A stretch of 64,000 nucleotides of DNA from Clitopilus passeckerianus (taxonomy: Eukaryota > Basidiomycota > Agaricomycetes > Agaricales > Entolomataceae): contig CALYLX010000111.1 in assembly GCA_944990035.1 (NCBI GenBank), positions 558,001 to 622,000 on the forward strand, given 5' to 3'. Made by a program: the position numbers and the translations under genes. This document shows, piece after piece, positions 46,941 to 57,961 of this stretch (position 1 is its first letter; each line of letters starts with the position of its first letter). The notes below the pieces were generated by a model. That model searched no databases and was not told where the DNA came from. It saw only the letters and a list, made by a program, of their open reading frames with translations.

Positions 46941-48368
46941 CTACGCTGCCGCAATCACTGGTGTAGCCGTTTCATTTGCAACGGATAAACCAGCTAGCTT
47001 CTCCCCAAGGTGAACAGCGGATGCGGTGTCGTCCTTCTCTCTGTGAATAGAGTGATCAGTACAGATTCCCCAACTTGAAGGAGAGGCGTAATCTTACACC
47101 GGGCTTTCTGGAACAGCAGTGACCTCCGATGCTGGAGTAGCAGGTTCCTCGGTAGACTCTTCGTCTTCCGTTTTCAATTCTGTCTTGTCTACCCTCGTAC
47201 CATCGGGAGCAATGCCACAGGCGCTAGGCGTCGTAAAATTAGTTGGACGTACAGGGGGACAGAAACCGAGTCATTTACCCGACAATCTGGTCCCAATAGC
47301 TCACGGGTTCAAACTCGTAATGGAAGTCTCCGCCGAAATCTGCGTCTAGTTGCGAACTGGGTATGAGCTCGGTGAGATCTGGGTTGAACCGCATCTGGAC
47401 GGATAGGTTAGTATTGGTCTTGGATATTGATTGGGAAGAGAGCGAACCTTGTCTCTTGTAACTGGGTCCAAAAACGGTGAGATACCCTTGTAGAAGAAAC
47501 TCAAGAGCATAGGAAGGTTGACGATCATTGCACGGCCGAGAGTCTCGACATAGTGTTGTTGGAGGATGACGAGGACCTACAACCATTTCAGCATCCTCCT
47601 AAGAAAAATCCAGATGAAAATCCTACCTTGCGAGCAACGGATATAGAAGGATTTGTTCGCAAAGTGCAAGACTTGTAGTCAACCACAATCGCCAGGGACT
47701 CCTGGCCGGGCGGCATTAGATCTTTGGCTCGTTCCCTATAAACATTGTCAAGACCCTGACTACTTTGACGGAGATAATGATAGACGAACAGGCACCAAAC
47801 GAGATGACGAAGCTGGCGCGGACTTGTTTCGGTATTTTCAAGTCCAGGGCGCATGTAGAGGATGGGTCGGCCGTCCTTGTCGAATCCATTCAATACACTA
47901 GAGTACATAAGTTAGAATACCTCCAAGGCGAATATTTGGGGGTTAAATGGTGTGCTTGCATTTTCCCGGTCTCGCTCTCTATCCTGACTTCCTCAGGGGG
48001 TATAAGGTCTGGTTTAAAGTCTCTTCTCCAGTCCATAGTACCCTTTATCCGTTTCTTAGCATCCGCGAGATTCCATTTTGACGCCCGGCTGTACCGAGGC
48101 ATGGTATCTGGTTTATTCAACCATCTAAGCTCCCAGGGGTGGTATGGGTCGTCTTCAGGCAGCAGGAGTGACATCGCGTACTAAATTTCGCAGAAAAAAA
48201 ATCAAAAAAAATATTTTATGAGTTTCCAGTGAGTCACAGAGAAATTTTGGGACGTACCTCCCGAAGAGCCTCTATTTTTTGTCGCTGCTCTTCCGTATAC
48301 TCATGAACGGGGCTGACGGTGGTGCCCTCTGCTGGGGTGGTATGAACCTTGTGGGTCTTCTCCGCCAT
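46941..48368 (-). CDS. CRAL-TRIO (Sec14-like) lipid-binding protein
   Basis: Starts MAEKTHKVHTTPAEG. The CRAL-TRIO N-terminal part has SLLLPEDDPYHPWELRWLNK and WNLADAKKRIKGTMDWRRDF. The lipid-binding lobe has LNGFDKDGRPILYMRPGLEN, SLAIVVDYKSCTL and ILQQHYVETLGRAMIVNLPM, then FYKGISPFLDPVTRDK, the typical Sec14 floor helix and strand order. A tail rich in Glu and Thr ends at TAG 46941-46943. Sec14 family proteins move or present phosphatidylinositol and other lipids and link them to lipid kinases; the cargo here cannot be read. Several introns of about 50-60 nt. Intact by inspection. Confidence 0.88.
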
Positions 48369-49311
48369 TCTACGTGTTGGATGGTATAAAGTCGGAATAA
48401 AGAAAGGATGAGCTGGGCCTTGATGAGTACTCCGGCCTTTTGGTCAGGCCACTCAGCTGGAATCAGTCCGAGTGGACCGAGTCCGCCTCCCAAGTAAGTT
48501 CGTAATCTAAATTGACTGATAATGCCAGATCATGTGACTTGCGACAAACGGGGATCAGATGAAACCCCGGACCTGTAACTTTTTCAGAAACCTTCATCTT
48601 CCTCCGCACGAACTTTGAAGGTCGTCCACCATGCATTTGATGTATACGCTGAATGAGAGTGGGAACAGGATATACACATTGAAGGTATGTTTGCTTTATT
48701 GACCTGCAGACGTGCTGCCCGCTCACCCACGCCTCTCAACCGGCAGAAAATTACAGATGATGGCAAATTAACAAAATCCGCCCATCCTGGTACCCGTTTA
48801 TCCTGCGCGTTTCAGCTCCTAGTTTTGCTGACTCTAGGCACGACGATACAGCTCGCTTCTCACCAGATGACAAATTCTCCCGGCATCGTGTTACGATTAA
48901 AAAGAGACATGGCGTGCTTTTGACACAGTTGCCTTCAAAGCCTCTTTAAACGACAACAGCGGTAACGAGTGTGCCAGAGTTTTGGGACGAATAGGCTCGG
49001 TTTCGGCACCAACATGTAGTGGATAGTGGGCTTGGGACGAGGCTCGGTTTAACGACATCCGTGGAGTGAAGAAGCTTGTCCTACTCCTGTCACCTGTGCA
49101 GACAGCAACGAGTTCGTACCCTCGTTGTACAAAACGTGCATGTCCATGCATTATAACAGTGTATCTTCCGTTGTTGTAAACCAATTTGTACAGTAAAATA
49201 TTGTTGACACTCCTCTATACCTTCCCTCAACAATGATTCTGAAGAAATGAGGTTCAGCCACTTTGTGATTTTCAATGAAAAGTCATACAAAGTAGCGAGA
49301 AAAAGATGACA
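48369..49311. other. Intergenic
   Basis: About 940 bp with no supported gene, between the CRAL-TRIO start and a tRNA 3' end. Confidence 0.5.
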
Positions 49312-49399
49312 GGGCCTGACCGGGAATTGAACCCGGGACCTCCTCGAAATAGTTGCAAGTGCACCCTAACAAGGAATCATACTACTAGACCATCAGGCC
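49312..49399 (-). tRNA. tRNA-Pro(AGG) with 16-nt intron
   Basis: Mature sequence the same as at 1024-1114: acceptor GGCCTGA/TCAGGCC, anticodon loop TTAGGG, T arm CCGGGTTCAATTCCCGG and discriminator C. The intron (49348-49363 on this strand, reading TGCACTTGCAACTATT) differs in length and sequence from the other copy. The 72-nt mature body should be charged with proline. Confidence 0.95.
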
Positions 49400-49661
49400 G
49401 GTGGGATGTTAACTCCTCCTTGACAACAGGAACGGCTCTACGCGCGCATGTCCAATAAGGAGAACTGTACTGAAGTGGGAAATACATATCCATCTCTAAT
49501 TATAACTTTAATATGTGCTAACTACTGGATAGTGTAGGGCAGTTCTGGCAAGGAATGCATATCAGCTCGTCCATGAAGATGTTGGAGTTGAGCATACCTG
49601 ATTGTTGGTGAGAACCATGCTTTGAATTCGTATCCGTGGAAGGCACTGCCAATTCTTGTTT

Positions 49662-50331
49662 CTAAAAATCTAAACCTCGACGATTTGCACTGGCTGCCTG
49701 AGGAGTACTCTCATCTATTCTCCAAACCGGCGATTTCGCCTTAGGTCTTGCTGCACCCATGTCTTCGTCATCTGGAGGGGTCTGAGCAACTGAAGCATCT
49801 GCCAGCTCATCTCTATCCTGCGATCTCTCGGAATAACGGAGGGTTGGCCTGACACCCAGTGTTGAGCAGAGGATCTTGTACCTAGAGCGTATCTGTCGGA
49901 ATAGCTTGGGTACATCTAGGTCTGGGTCGGAATACGAAGGATTTTGCTTCGGAAATTGGGAGATTAGTTCTAGGAGTCGACGTGTATGGCTTATCGCTCG
50001 CCTAAACGAAGGGTTAGATAACAGTTGTGAGAAGGTTGAACTACACTCTTACTCGTTCTTGACAAGCTGCTTGTCGAAGATCACTTGCCACATCCTTGCG
50101 AAGCCCTCGTAGAACCCCAACTCCTCCCACATCTCGAAACCTTTAGCACGACCAAGAGCTCTGCCTTCAATCAACCCATGTATTTTCCCGTGTTCAAAGC
50201 CATCCTTGTAGCCTTCTTCGTAGAACCTAGCAGATGGATCCCCTCAGAGATGTGCCAAATTAGATGTGAGATGGCTCGGCGAACGTTTGTTCCAAGTGAA
50301 CTAGGGACTCCAAGTCAAAATCTTCCGACAT
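49662..50331 (-). CDS. LTO1: LTO1/Yae1-family protein (deca-GX3 motif)
   Basis: Three exons: 50285-50331, 50053-50226 and 49662-50001, totalling 561 nt or 186 residues, all in frame. The start MSEDFDLESLVHLEQT is followed by YEEGYKDGFEHGKIHGLIEG and RALGRAKGFEMWEELGFYEG, a run of Gly spaced every four residues that is the hallmark of the Yae1/LTO1 (ORAOV1) fold. With Yae1, Lto1 acts as an adaptor that brings the cytosolic Fe-S assembly machinery to Rli1/ABCE1, needed for ribosome recycling. The C-terminal half is polar (RYKILCSTLGVRPTLRYSER) with an acidic stretch. Divergent from the amine oxidase gene, 815 bp away. Yae1 itself shares the motif, but the N-terminus and size fit Lto1 better. 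Confidence 0.85.
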
Positions 50332-51146
50332 TTCCGTTTATCAGCCTTTTGAAGAGTGAGCCTAAGCGATATCTATACCGTCCTTCGTCCGAGCCGGGAC
50401 AGGCAACAATGAAGTTCGGAATGAGTCGATAACCGGTTCTATCATTAGGCTGATCCGACCAAATAGAGCCAAACTAAATTTGAATAGACGCTCATCAGTG
50501 TCACGACGGCCTGCCTCGTTCCCTTCGAACTTGGCGTTCATTACGGTAGTCCTCCTGGTATTTCGTAATTTCTTACCCAATGGTTATGAGTTTACTGCGT
50601 CCGGGCGGACCTAGGCACCTCATGGTGGCTCAGATGCTGCTACGAAAGCAGAGGTAGGTTGCATTGAGGGGTTCCTTGATTGAATTCTTTACCACGTACT
50701 GACATGGCGCCAACAGACATCTTATCTTCTTTCTCCAGGTGACGCGAGACAATTTGACAAGAGGAACTCCGTCTGGCTAAAGTTATACACCGTGGTCTCT
50801 AAGCTCTAGCCTTGGGCAGAATTTATTGCTCACTGGTAGCTTCTGCAATACACAGATGGGTTTAATCCCTTCTAAACCCTGTGGCGAGGAGGCATGACTC
50901 GGATCTTACTTCGTCATGACCCGACCTTCCTGGTCTTCAAGTACAGACCGCAACGGGACAGACCAATTTACCTCCGCCTCCACAGAGTCCCCACGCGAAG
51001 GGTGATCCCGGTCAGGTGATGCACAGAGGGTCTTAGCTTATCTTGTCGGTATCTGCTGACCTCGGCCACCGGATGCAGGTATAAAGCCCTGCTATAATAC
51101 CAACCAATAGCTTAACGCCCTCTCAGGATTGCGTCTGTTACTGAAT
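50332..51146. other. Divergent promoter region, LTO1/amine oxidase
   Basis: About 815 bp. Open stretches exist (for example 50362-50580 minus) but match nothing I know. Confidence 0.45.
51080..51086 (+). promoter_or_regulatory. TATA box of amine oxidase gene
   Basis: TATAAAG, 67 bp before the ATG, with TATAAT a few bases downstream. Confidence 0.6.
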
Positions 51147-53963
51147 ATGTCTCCCGTCGCCGCTCCGAGCACCGTCACCGACGTTAAACCTAATTCCAAA
51201 GTTGTTCCGGTCGCTTTTAAGCACCCGTTAGATCCACTTACCCCAGATGAGGCACGTATATTGCATGGTCCCCTCAATGCTATTATGGTTATTGATGGAA
51301 AATGCTTTGCATCTTGTAGATCACCGTCGTCTCAAGTACGATTCGCCAGTATATCACCACTCAGAATACTGGCATCAAGGCCGTCAAGTTTATAACCGTA
51401 TACCTCTTGCCACCCCCGAAGAAAGCTGTTCTTGCATATCTCGGGATTCCATTGACCCCAGGTGGAAAGCCCGAGGAACCTACACCAATTATCAGAAGGG
51501 CAGAAGCAGATGTATGTCGCCCTCGATCAATGCCTATCTCTCCGCTTATTGATCCCACAATCGAACGTATAGTTCTTGGATGTCGTCAATGGGTATGATC
51601 GTTACCGGACATTTTACGCCTCCGTTCTGATTTTGATGATTTTGTAGATGCTCCTATAATGTTCTACTCACCTTGAATGGCACCGAGTGGGTCGTCGACA
51701 AATTTGAAAAATTGTCCGGCGTTGAACACCCTCAGATTTCCGTTGAGGAACTCATCGAGGCGGAGACCATCGTAAAGGCAGATCCTACCGTGCAGAAACT
51801 CGCCGCCGATGTTGGTAAGTTTCAATTCGCAGTCTCTTGAATTGCAAACTGCTGATGGTGTTCTTAGGTATCAAACCCGAGCAGATTTTCTGCGATGGTT
51901 GGTCCATTGGTTACGACGAGAGGTTCCCGAAGGAACGTCGTATACAACAAGCCCTGGTCTTTGCTCGCCTCTCCGAGCATGACAACCTTTATGCTCATCC
52001 TATGGTATGTGGTCCCAGCACAAATTGAAATGACTTGACTCAAGTTGTCCCACAGGACTTCGTGCCCATCCTCGACGCAAACGTTGAGAAAGTCTTGCAT
52101 ATCGACTTCCCACCTCACTACGTCTCCACTCCCAACGGGCCCAAGCTTTCCGTGCCTTCAACTGGCCCTCCAAGTCTTGAAGGAGATTCCCTGGCGGGGT
52201 CTGGTCGTGAACGAGTTCCTCCCCCAATGACGAACTTCAACTTCCTGCCGGATCTCATGGAACAGGACGACAAGGAGTTCAAGCTTCGCGATGTCAAGCC
52301 TATGCACATTGTGCAACCTGATGGCGTTGGTTTCAAGATGGACGGCCATGAGCTGGAGTGGCAGAATTGGAAGATGCACATCTGTTAGTCCCAGCCTTCT
52401 TACTGCTTGTGATACCCTCGCTGACTCGTTCCGTTCCAGCGTTCACCCAAAGAGAAGGTGTTGCCCTTTCGACAATCACATATAATGACCATGGCGAGGT
52501 TCGCCCCATTTTCTACCGCTTGTCGTTGGCGGAGATGGTTGTTCCTTACGGCGCACCTGAATGGCCCCATCCTAGGAAATTTGCTTTTGATAGGTAAGTT
52601 GCCCCGAGAAACTACCTTTAATATATCGCTCACTGTATGGGCCAGTGGTGAATATGGCATGGGAACTATGGCGAACGAGCTGTCTCTTGGATGTGACTGT
52701 CTCGGACAGATCCATTACTTGGTGGGTCCTACAATATGCACCAGCTAATTTCAATGCTGACGACTCTAAATAGCCCGGTGCATTTGTAGCCCATAACGGC
52801 AGCGCTATGATAATCAAGAATGTCATCTGCATCCACGAAGAGGATGACGGTGTCCTCTGGAAGCACACCGACTACAGACCAAACGGTCGCTCCAAGACTG
52901 TTCGTCGCCGCCGACTGGTTGTCAGCCAAGTCTGCACGTTGGCCAACTACGGTGAATAATTTTCCTCAAATATCTCACGTCGGTCGCTTATCGTCTTGCT
53001 TCAGAATATGTGTGGAATTACTACTTCTACCAAGACGGTAGCATCGAATTTGAAATTCGCCTCACCGGCATCCTCCAAGTCTACGCAGCCAAGGACGGAG
53101 AACCCAGTCCTTACGGCGTACACGTCGCACCCAACGTCAATGCACAGAATCATCAACATCTCTTCAGTCTTCGTATCGATCCGATGATCGATGGGTTGAA
53201 CAACTCTGTTGTCGAATCCGATGTCATCCCCATCCCCGACGCGCCCACTGGCAGTGACAGGAATTTCGCTGGCAACGCATTCATCTCCCAGGACACCGTT
53301 CTCACAAAGGAAGCCGGTCGCCCCTATGACGCCTCGAAGGAGCGGAGGTGGAGGATCGTTAACCCTTCGAGAAAGCATTATGCCAGTGGCAAAGCTGTAG
53401 GATATGCTATTGGCCTCAAAGGTGGTGCAACTCCTCTAATGACGAGATTAGACGGATGGGCTGCGAAGAGGGCCAAGTTCGTGACGAATACCATGTGGGT
53501 GTGCAAGGACGTTGAGGATGAGAAAGGTGGTAGGATGTGGCCTGCTGGGAAGTATGTCCCTCAGACAAGGGAGGAACCTGCAGATTCAGTTGGAAACTGG
53601 GTTAAGGGAGAGAAGAACGTTGACGATGAGGATATCGTCGTTTTCGCCACTATTGGTACGTGACACAGACACACTGCCTGACAACTTGAACTCATCCTCG
53701 GCCAGGAACTACGCATATACCCAGACCCGAGGACTGGCCTGTGTAAGTAACCCTCATGTTTTGGGAGAATATACCCGTTGACGTCAAATCTTTGCAGCAT
53801 GCCCGTGGAACATTTGAATGTCACATTCAAACCCGTCTCATTCTTTAAGATGAACCCCAGTATGGACGTACCTGGAACATTTGATAACCAGAGTAAAGCC
53901 GCATTTACGAATGGTACGAATGGCCATTCTACTGGTACAAATGGAGGTTCTTGCTGCAATTGA
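51147..53963 (+). CDS. Copper amine oxidase
   Basis: Multi-exon gene starting MSPVAAPSTVTDVKPN; HPLDPLTPDE then ITVVSSTIRQYI begins the N-terminal domains. VKFITVYLLPPPKKAVLAYL and YNVLLTLNGTEWVVDKF follow. The catalytic domain has PIFYRLSLAEMVVPYGAPEW, SGEYGMGTMANELSLGCDCL and CTLANYEYVW, where the Tyr of NYE is the one converted to the TPQ cofactor. NHQHLFSLRID supplies two copper His ligands, and MPVEHLNVTFKPVSFF supplies the third. The enzyme oxidises primary amines to aldehydes, giving ammonia and H2O2. No signal peptide, so probably peroxisomal or cytosolic, although the C-terminus (GGSCCN) is not a PTS1. The first intron (51252-51319) needs a GC donor to keep the frame. All catalytic residues seen; likely active. 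Confidence 0.94.
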
Positions 53964-53976
53964 ACAGTGCATTGCT

Positions 53977-55791
53977 CTACTTAATTAGGTACATCATAAA
54001 GCATCCGTCAATGTACATTATATCGAAATCTGCTAACAAGAAGGCGTCTGTATCTATGATTTCACCGTGATGATTAATATGAGAGCAATTTCTGTCATTG
54101 CAAAGGCGGGCATCTGCCCTGTCCAAGTAGTTCATGTCGAGGTCGAACCCAAACTGGTCGAGGAACATGGAGCAACGAAGCTTGATGTCTTTTCGGAGCT
54201 GCACTATTCTTCGCAACGGGCGGTCGCGTTCAGACGACTCGGGGTCATCCGAGTCTGAATCGCTAACCAAGCAGCGCGAATTATAGAAAATGTCAACTCT
54301 GACCGAGCAAAGTTTGCGAGCAGACTGAGCGACGTTATCGAGCGCGAGCTAAAGCCTTGATGGCATCCATCTCCGGGAGCAGGCACCTAGAACGAAGGTT
54401 TCATACGTTCGGAAGAGCTTCCGAAATTTTGAGAATATCTCCAATTTCAAGAACCGTGATGGTTTCGAAAGTGTTCAACCGCGTTAGCGTCTTTAGGAGC
54501 TTGGCAAAATTGGCTGCATATATGGGGACTTGTTCCATCCAAGACCGGCTCGGACAGTCAATGAGAGTAGTGGGGGGGCATGACGATTTTTGTATGAAAG
54601 CAGTCAACTCGACTACGGGGAAATCATGACCGTTCGAGAGGTTGAGGTAGATTAGGGAGGGTAGTGTGAGGAAGTCGAGTACGTTTCGGTCTGGAACGCA
54701 GAGAGTGAGAGATTGGAGATGAGGCAGGAAAATCTTGTCAGCTATTGTTTGTGATGCACCCGCTGTCCTGAGCCGGATGTTACAGGAGACCAGGCTCGTA
54801 CATCGATTCAGTATCGGTACCATCTGGCTCAAAACTCAAAACCGGATCCTCTTCTTCCGCTGGGCCGGCGAATGTAAAGGTCGGCTGCGTAAGTTGCCGC
54901 CATGATACACCCTGACGCAGCATAGCCGTCAGAAGATCTCCGTAGCCACTGATGTGTATTTCTCGGAGGCATTTGGCTCCAGAGGGCATATCGGAGGCAT
55001 CTAGGTACGGAAGAAAGGGGTCGTCTTTATGGTATCCGAAGCAATGCAGCTCTAATCGGTCCACCTTACTGAGGAATGTTGAGTCTTGCCTCAGAAAAGC
55101 GGAAGCGCCCACTTGAGGATGATAGCTTGAACTCTTGAACACGAGAGCCAATATGTTCAAGGAGATCTACGAAGGCTTCTTTGACTTCTTCGGCAGCCAA
55201 ATACCGTTCTGTAAATTCGGTGCACAGGGTGAGGGGAAGAGTAGATCCACAATCGACTGGACGTAGGAGTGCGCGAGCTGCAACGAACCGTTTACCCCAG
55301 GAGCACAGTTCCCTCCTCTCGTTGTAACGTCTGGATTCATCGGAGTCACATTCAAAGCAGTGGAGTTCAATCTCGTTCCGCAAGAAATCGCTTCGAAAAG
55401 CTATCGACCTCCAACTGGAACACACCCATCGAAGAGTCCATGGGACTTGTTTACGTATGGGTTGGTGCGATGAAATGAGAATCGGAGATTTGACACAGTA
55501 ACTGAAGACTCTAGCCAAGACCCCAGCCGGAAGGGCTTTGATGGGTGCAACAGCTGTGGCAATCCTGTCCAGACGGGTAGATCGTTGGTTGTGTTGAGCT
55601 TGAAGGAAAGCCAGCTCCTTGTCGATTAATCGCACTTCTTCGTCTAGCACTGGAATCAGGGAGCGAATTCGTATGGCCTCAGTTTCAGAAACCATGGCAA
55701 TGTTAGAGGTTCCTGCATAGTTCTCCAGAGAGACGATATAGGCTTCGTCAAGATCGCTGGAGCCATGAATATGGGCTGAACTGCGCGTCAT
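53977..55791 (-). pseudogene. F-box-type gene, array copy 1, broken
   Basis: Starts MTRSSAHIHGSSDLDEAYIV, then a coiled-coil segment (LIPVLDEEVRLIDKELAFLQ) and F-box-like IKALPAGVLARVFSYC, CSSWRSIAF and leucine-rich text. Compared with the intact copy at 57962-59677, at least four breaks are visible. These are a one-base frame change near 55100 (between KLSSSSG and AFLRQDSTFLS), a 7-bp tandem duplication at 54828-54841, an in-frame TGA at 54401-54403, and another frame change near 54350. Downstream of the last, the frame is open to a stop at 53977 (SDSDSDDPESSERDRPL; MFLDQFGFDLDMNYL). Probably a dead gene. Confidence 0.82.
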
Positions 55792-55972
55792 GATGGTGGC
55801 GCTTATGAGAGAGGGTAAGAGCCAATCATCCGTCTTTTCATCATTCTCCTAATGATTGAAGAGCCCTCTGTTCATTTGCGTGCATTCAATCAGAGTAATC
55901 TTCATAACAGCAAGTGTATACGGGGATAGTATATGTCAGTAAGGTTAGACATATATATGTACATGCCAGTGG

Positions 55973-57672
55973 TTAAGGTAGGTCTTTCTTTCGTCTCATA
56001 TGATGTACATACATGCCCCGTATGAACTCCAGAGAAATACCATATTTCCTATAAAATGCTGAGGATCGGTCTGCTATCTCAAATTCAACCAGATCTTCCA
56101 AATTCACCCGACTAAACAGGTCAGGCTCGTTCTCGTGTGTTTCCGAATCAGACTCTACGACGTGTCCTATCACCCCTTCATATTCCACGACAACATGGTT
56201 TAATTTGGGTTTCCGGGAAGCCAAACTCAGGCCATGTTCAAGGGCATCTATTACAGAATGCCTTGAAAGGAAGGAAGGAAAACGCATCTTCTTAACCTGA
56301 GGCAAGATATCTCCACGGCAAAGCTGGGTGATATCGTTCAAACCAAAGATCGTGAACGTGCGCATTTCCTCCAGATTCGTCAGGGTGTCCAATAGGTCAC
56401 TATAGTCGGAGGCGCTGATACTCCTGGTTCCCCGGTGCTCATAATCGTACCTGTCATTGAAGACCCGAAGGGTAGAGCCTGAGCGCTTCACCATCCTCGC
56501 AATTTCTTGACAGGAAAGATCCTTCGTGTGTAGTTCGAAGTTTGTCAGGGATGGAAGCGTCAAAGCAGATACCATACGACTTTCGGAGATTTTGAGCGAC
56601 AGGGATTCCAGATATGGGAGGGTGGCGTGAGTTGTTGAAGGACTCGCTTCTATATGATCTGGCCTCAACCATATTTTGCATGTCACCAAGTTGTGGTAAT
56701 GGGCGAACACGGGGAGGAACTTGTTCCAAGTAGGGCCGCGACCCGTTTGAACGACGGCCGAGTCATCAGCAAAGTATTCGCAGGTGAGTGTGGTGAGTTG
56801 GTGCCAGGGCACGTTTTGGGCCAGGATCGAATCCAATAAGTCGCCTTCTCCACCGATAGTGAGGTCTTTGAGGTGTTCAGCCATCCCAAATACTTTGCTG
56901 TCCACAAAGGGATCCGGAAGGGGACTGTTGCTGAACTGCATGCCATCATCCTCGTGGTACCCGCCAATGGAGGAATCCAAGCTCTCAACGAATTCAAATG
57001 TATTCGGGGGTACTTGTAAAAGCATATGATATCCCCCACACATTGGACAGTCGAGGGTAAGCTTCTTCAGTCGGTCGGTGTAGCGTCTGATTAGTTTGTT
57101 GAAAACTATCTCACGGAATCCTGGACATGATCTAGGAGGAGGTCGTCTGAATGAACGCTAATGGATACAGGGCCGTGGGGAGGCAATTTCCGTCGTGCCA
57201 TCCGTAGCCTGTATCCCCAAGGGTCCATGTACGTCCAACCATCCATGTCCCCTTTACACCAAACCGCGATCTTGTTCCATAAGGAGGGCTGATCAAGGGC
57301 AATTTGTCTCCACGTTGAACAAATTTGTCGAAACACTCATGGGGCCTTTGTAGGCTGTAAGTCCCATGGAATTACTAGATGGCTTTTCGAGGCGATTGAG
57401 AATATCCGCATGAAAATCTCGACTGGAAGCTTCTTGTGAGAAGCAACTGCGGCATGCAGGCGTTGAAGACGGGCAAGTTTGGCGTTGCCCTTTGATTCAA
57501 GGATGTTCATCTCGGTTTCCAGCCTATTGAGCTCGCTTTGGATTCCAGGAATGAGAGACTTCAGTTGCTTGCTCTCCAAGGACACCTGGATAGTGTTTGA
57601 GGTGCCAGCCTGAAGCTCAAGAGAACGGAGAGCCGGGTTCTTTCCGGGGTCAACATGGCTTTGCATCTCCAC
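55973..57672 (-). pseudogene. F-box-type gene, array copy 2, broken
   Basis: Same architecture: coiled coil (LIPGIQSELNRLETEMNILE), F-box-like KKLPVEIFMRIFSIASKS, ICSTWRQIALDQPSLW, then leucine-rich blocks to the stop at 55973. In the intact copy the F-box reads QAPWSLRHVCSTWRQIAL; here the Trp codon is TGA (57337-57339). A frame change follows near 57106, where HVQDSVR should run on into EIVFNKLIRRYTDRLKKLTL. The 356-codon 3' part is still fully open (MCGGYHMLLQV to RRKKDLP), so decay is young or the downstream part is still expressed. Confidence 0.82.
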
Positions 57673-57961
57673 TAAACGGCCCCCAGGTTGCCGTAAAGTC
57701 GCTGGGGCTACGGGAGATAGCGTGAAAAATTGTTTTGACGCGTCGGGGTCGTGTTTACAGTTTACTCACAGAGCCAGGTGGCTGTGAACGTTTCCTTGAT
57801 TCTTCGTCCTGGACGGCAGGTACGCGATTGAACAATTTGCTCAAGAATTATACATAGGGCTTGCTTGATATAATACAGATCCTCTCCGTGTTAATAGTAC
57901 AATATTAACGAGGCTCATATACAATTAAAATGGTATATGGTAGAGCCCAATAATTCAATAA

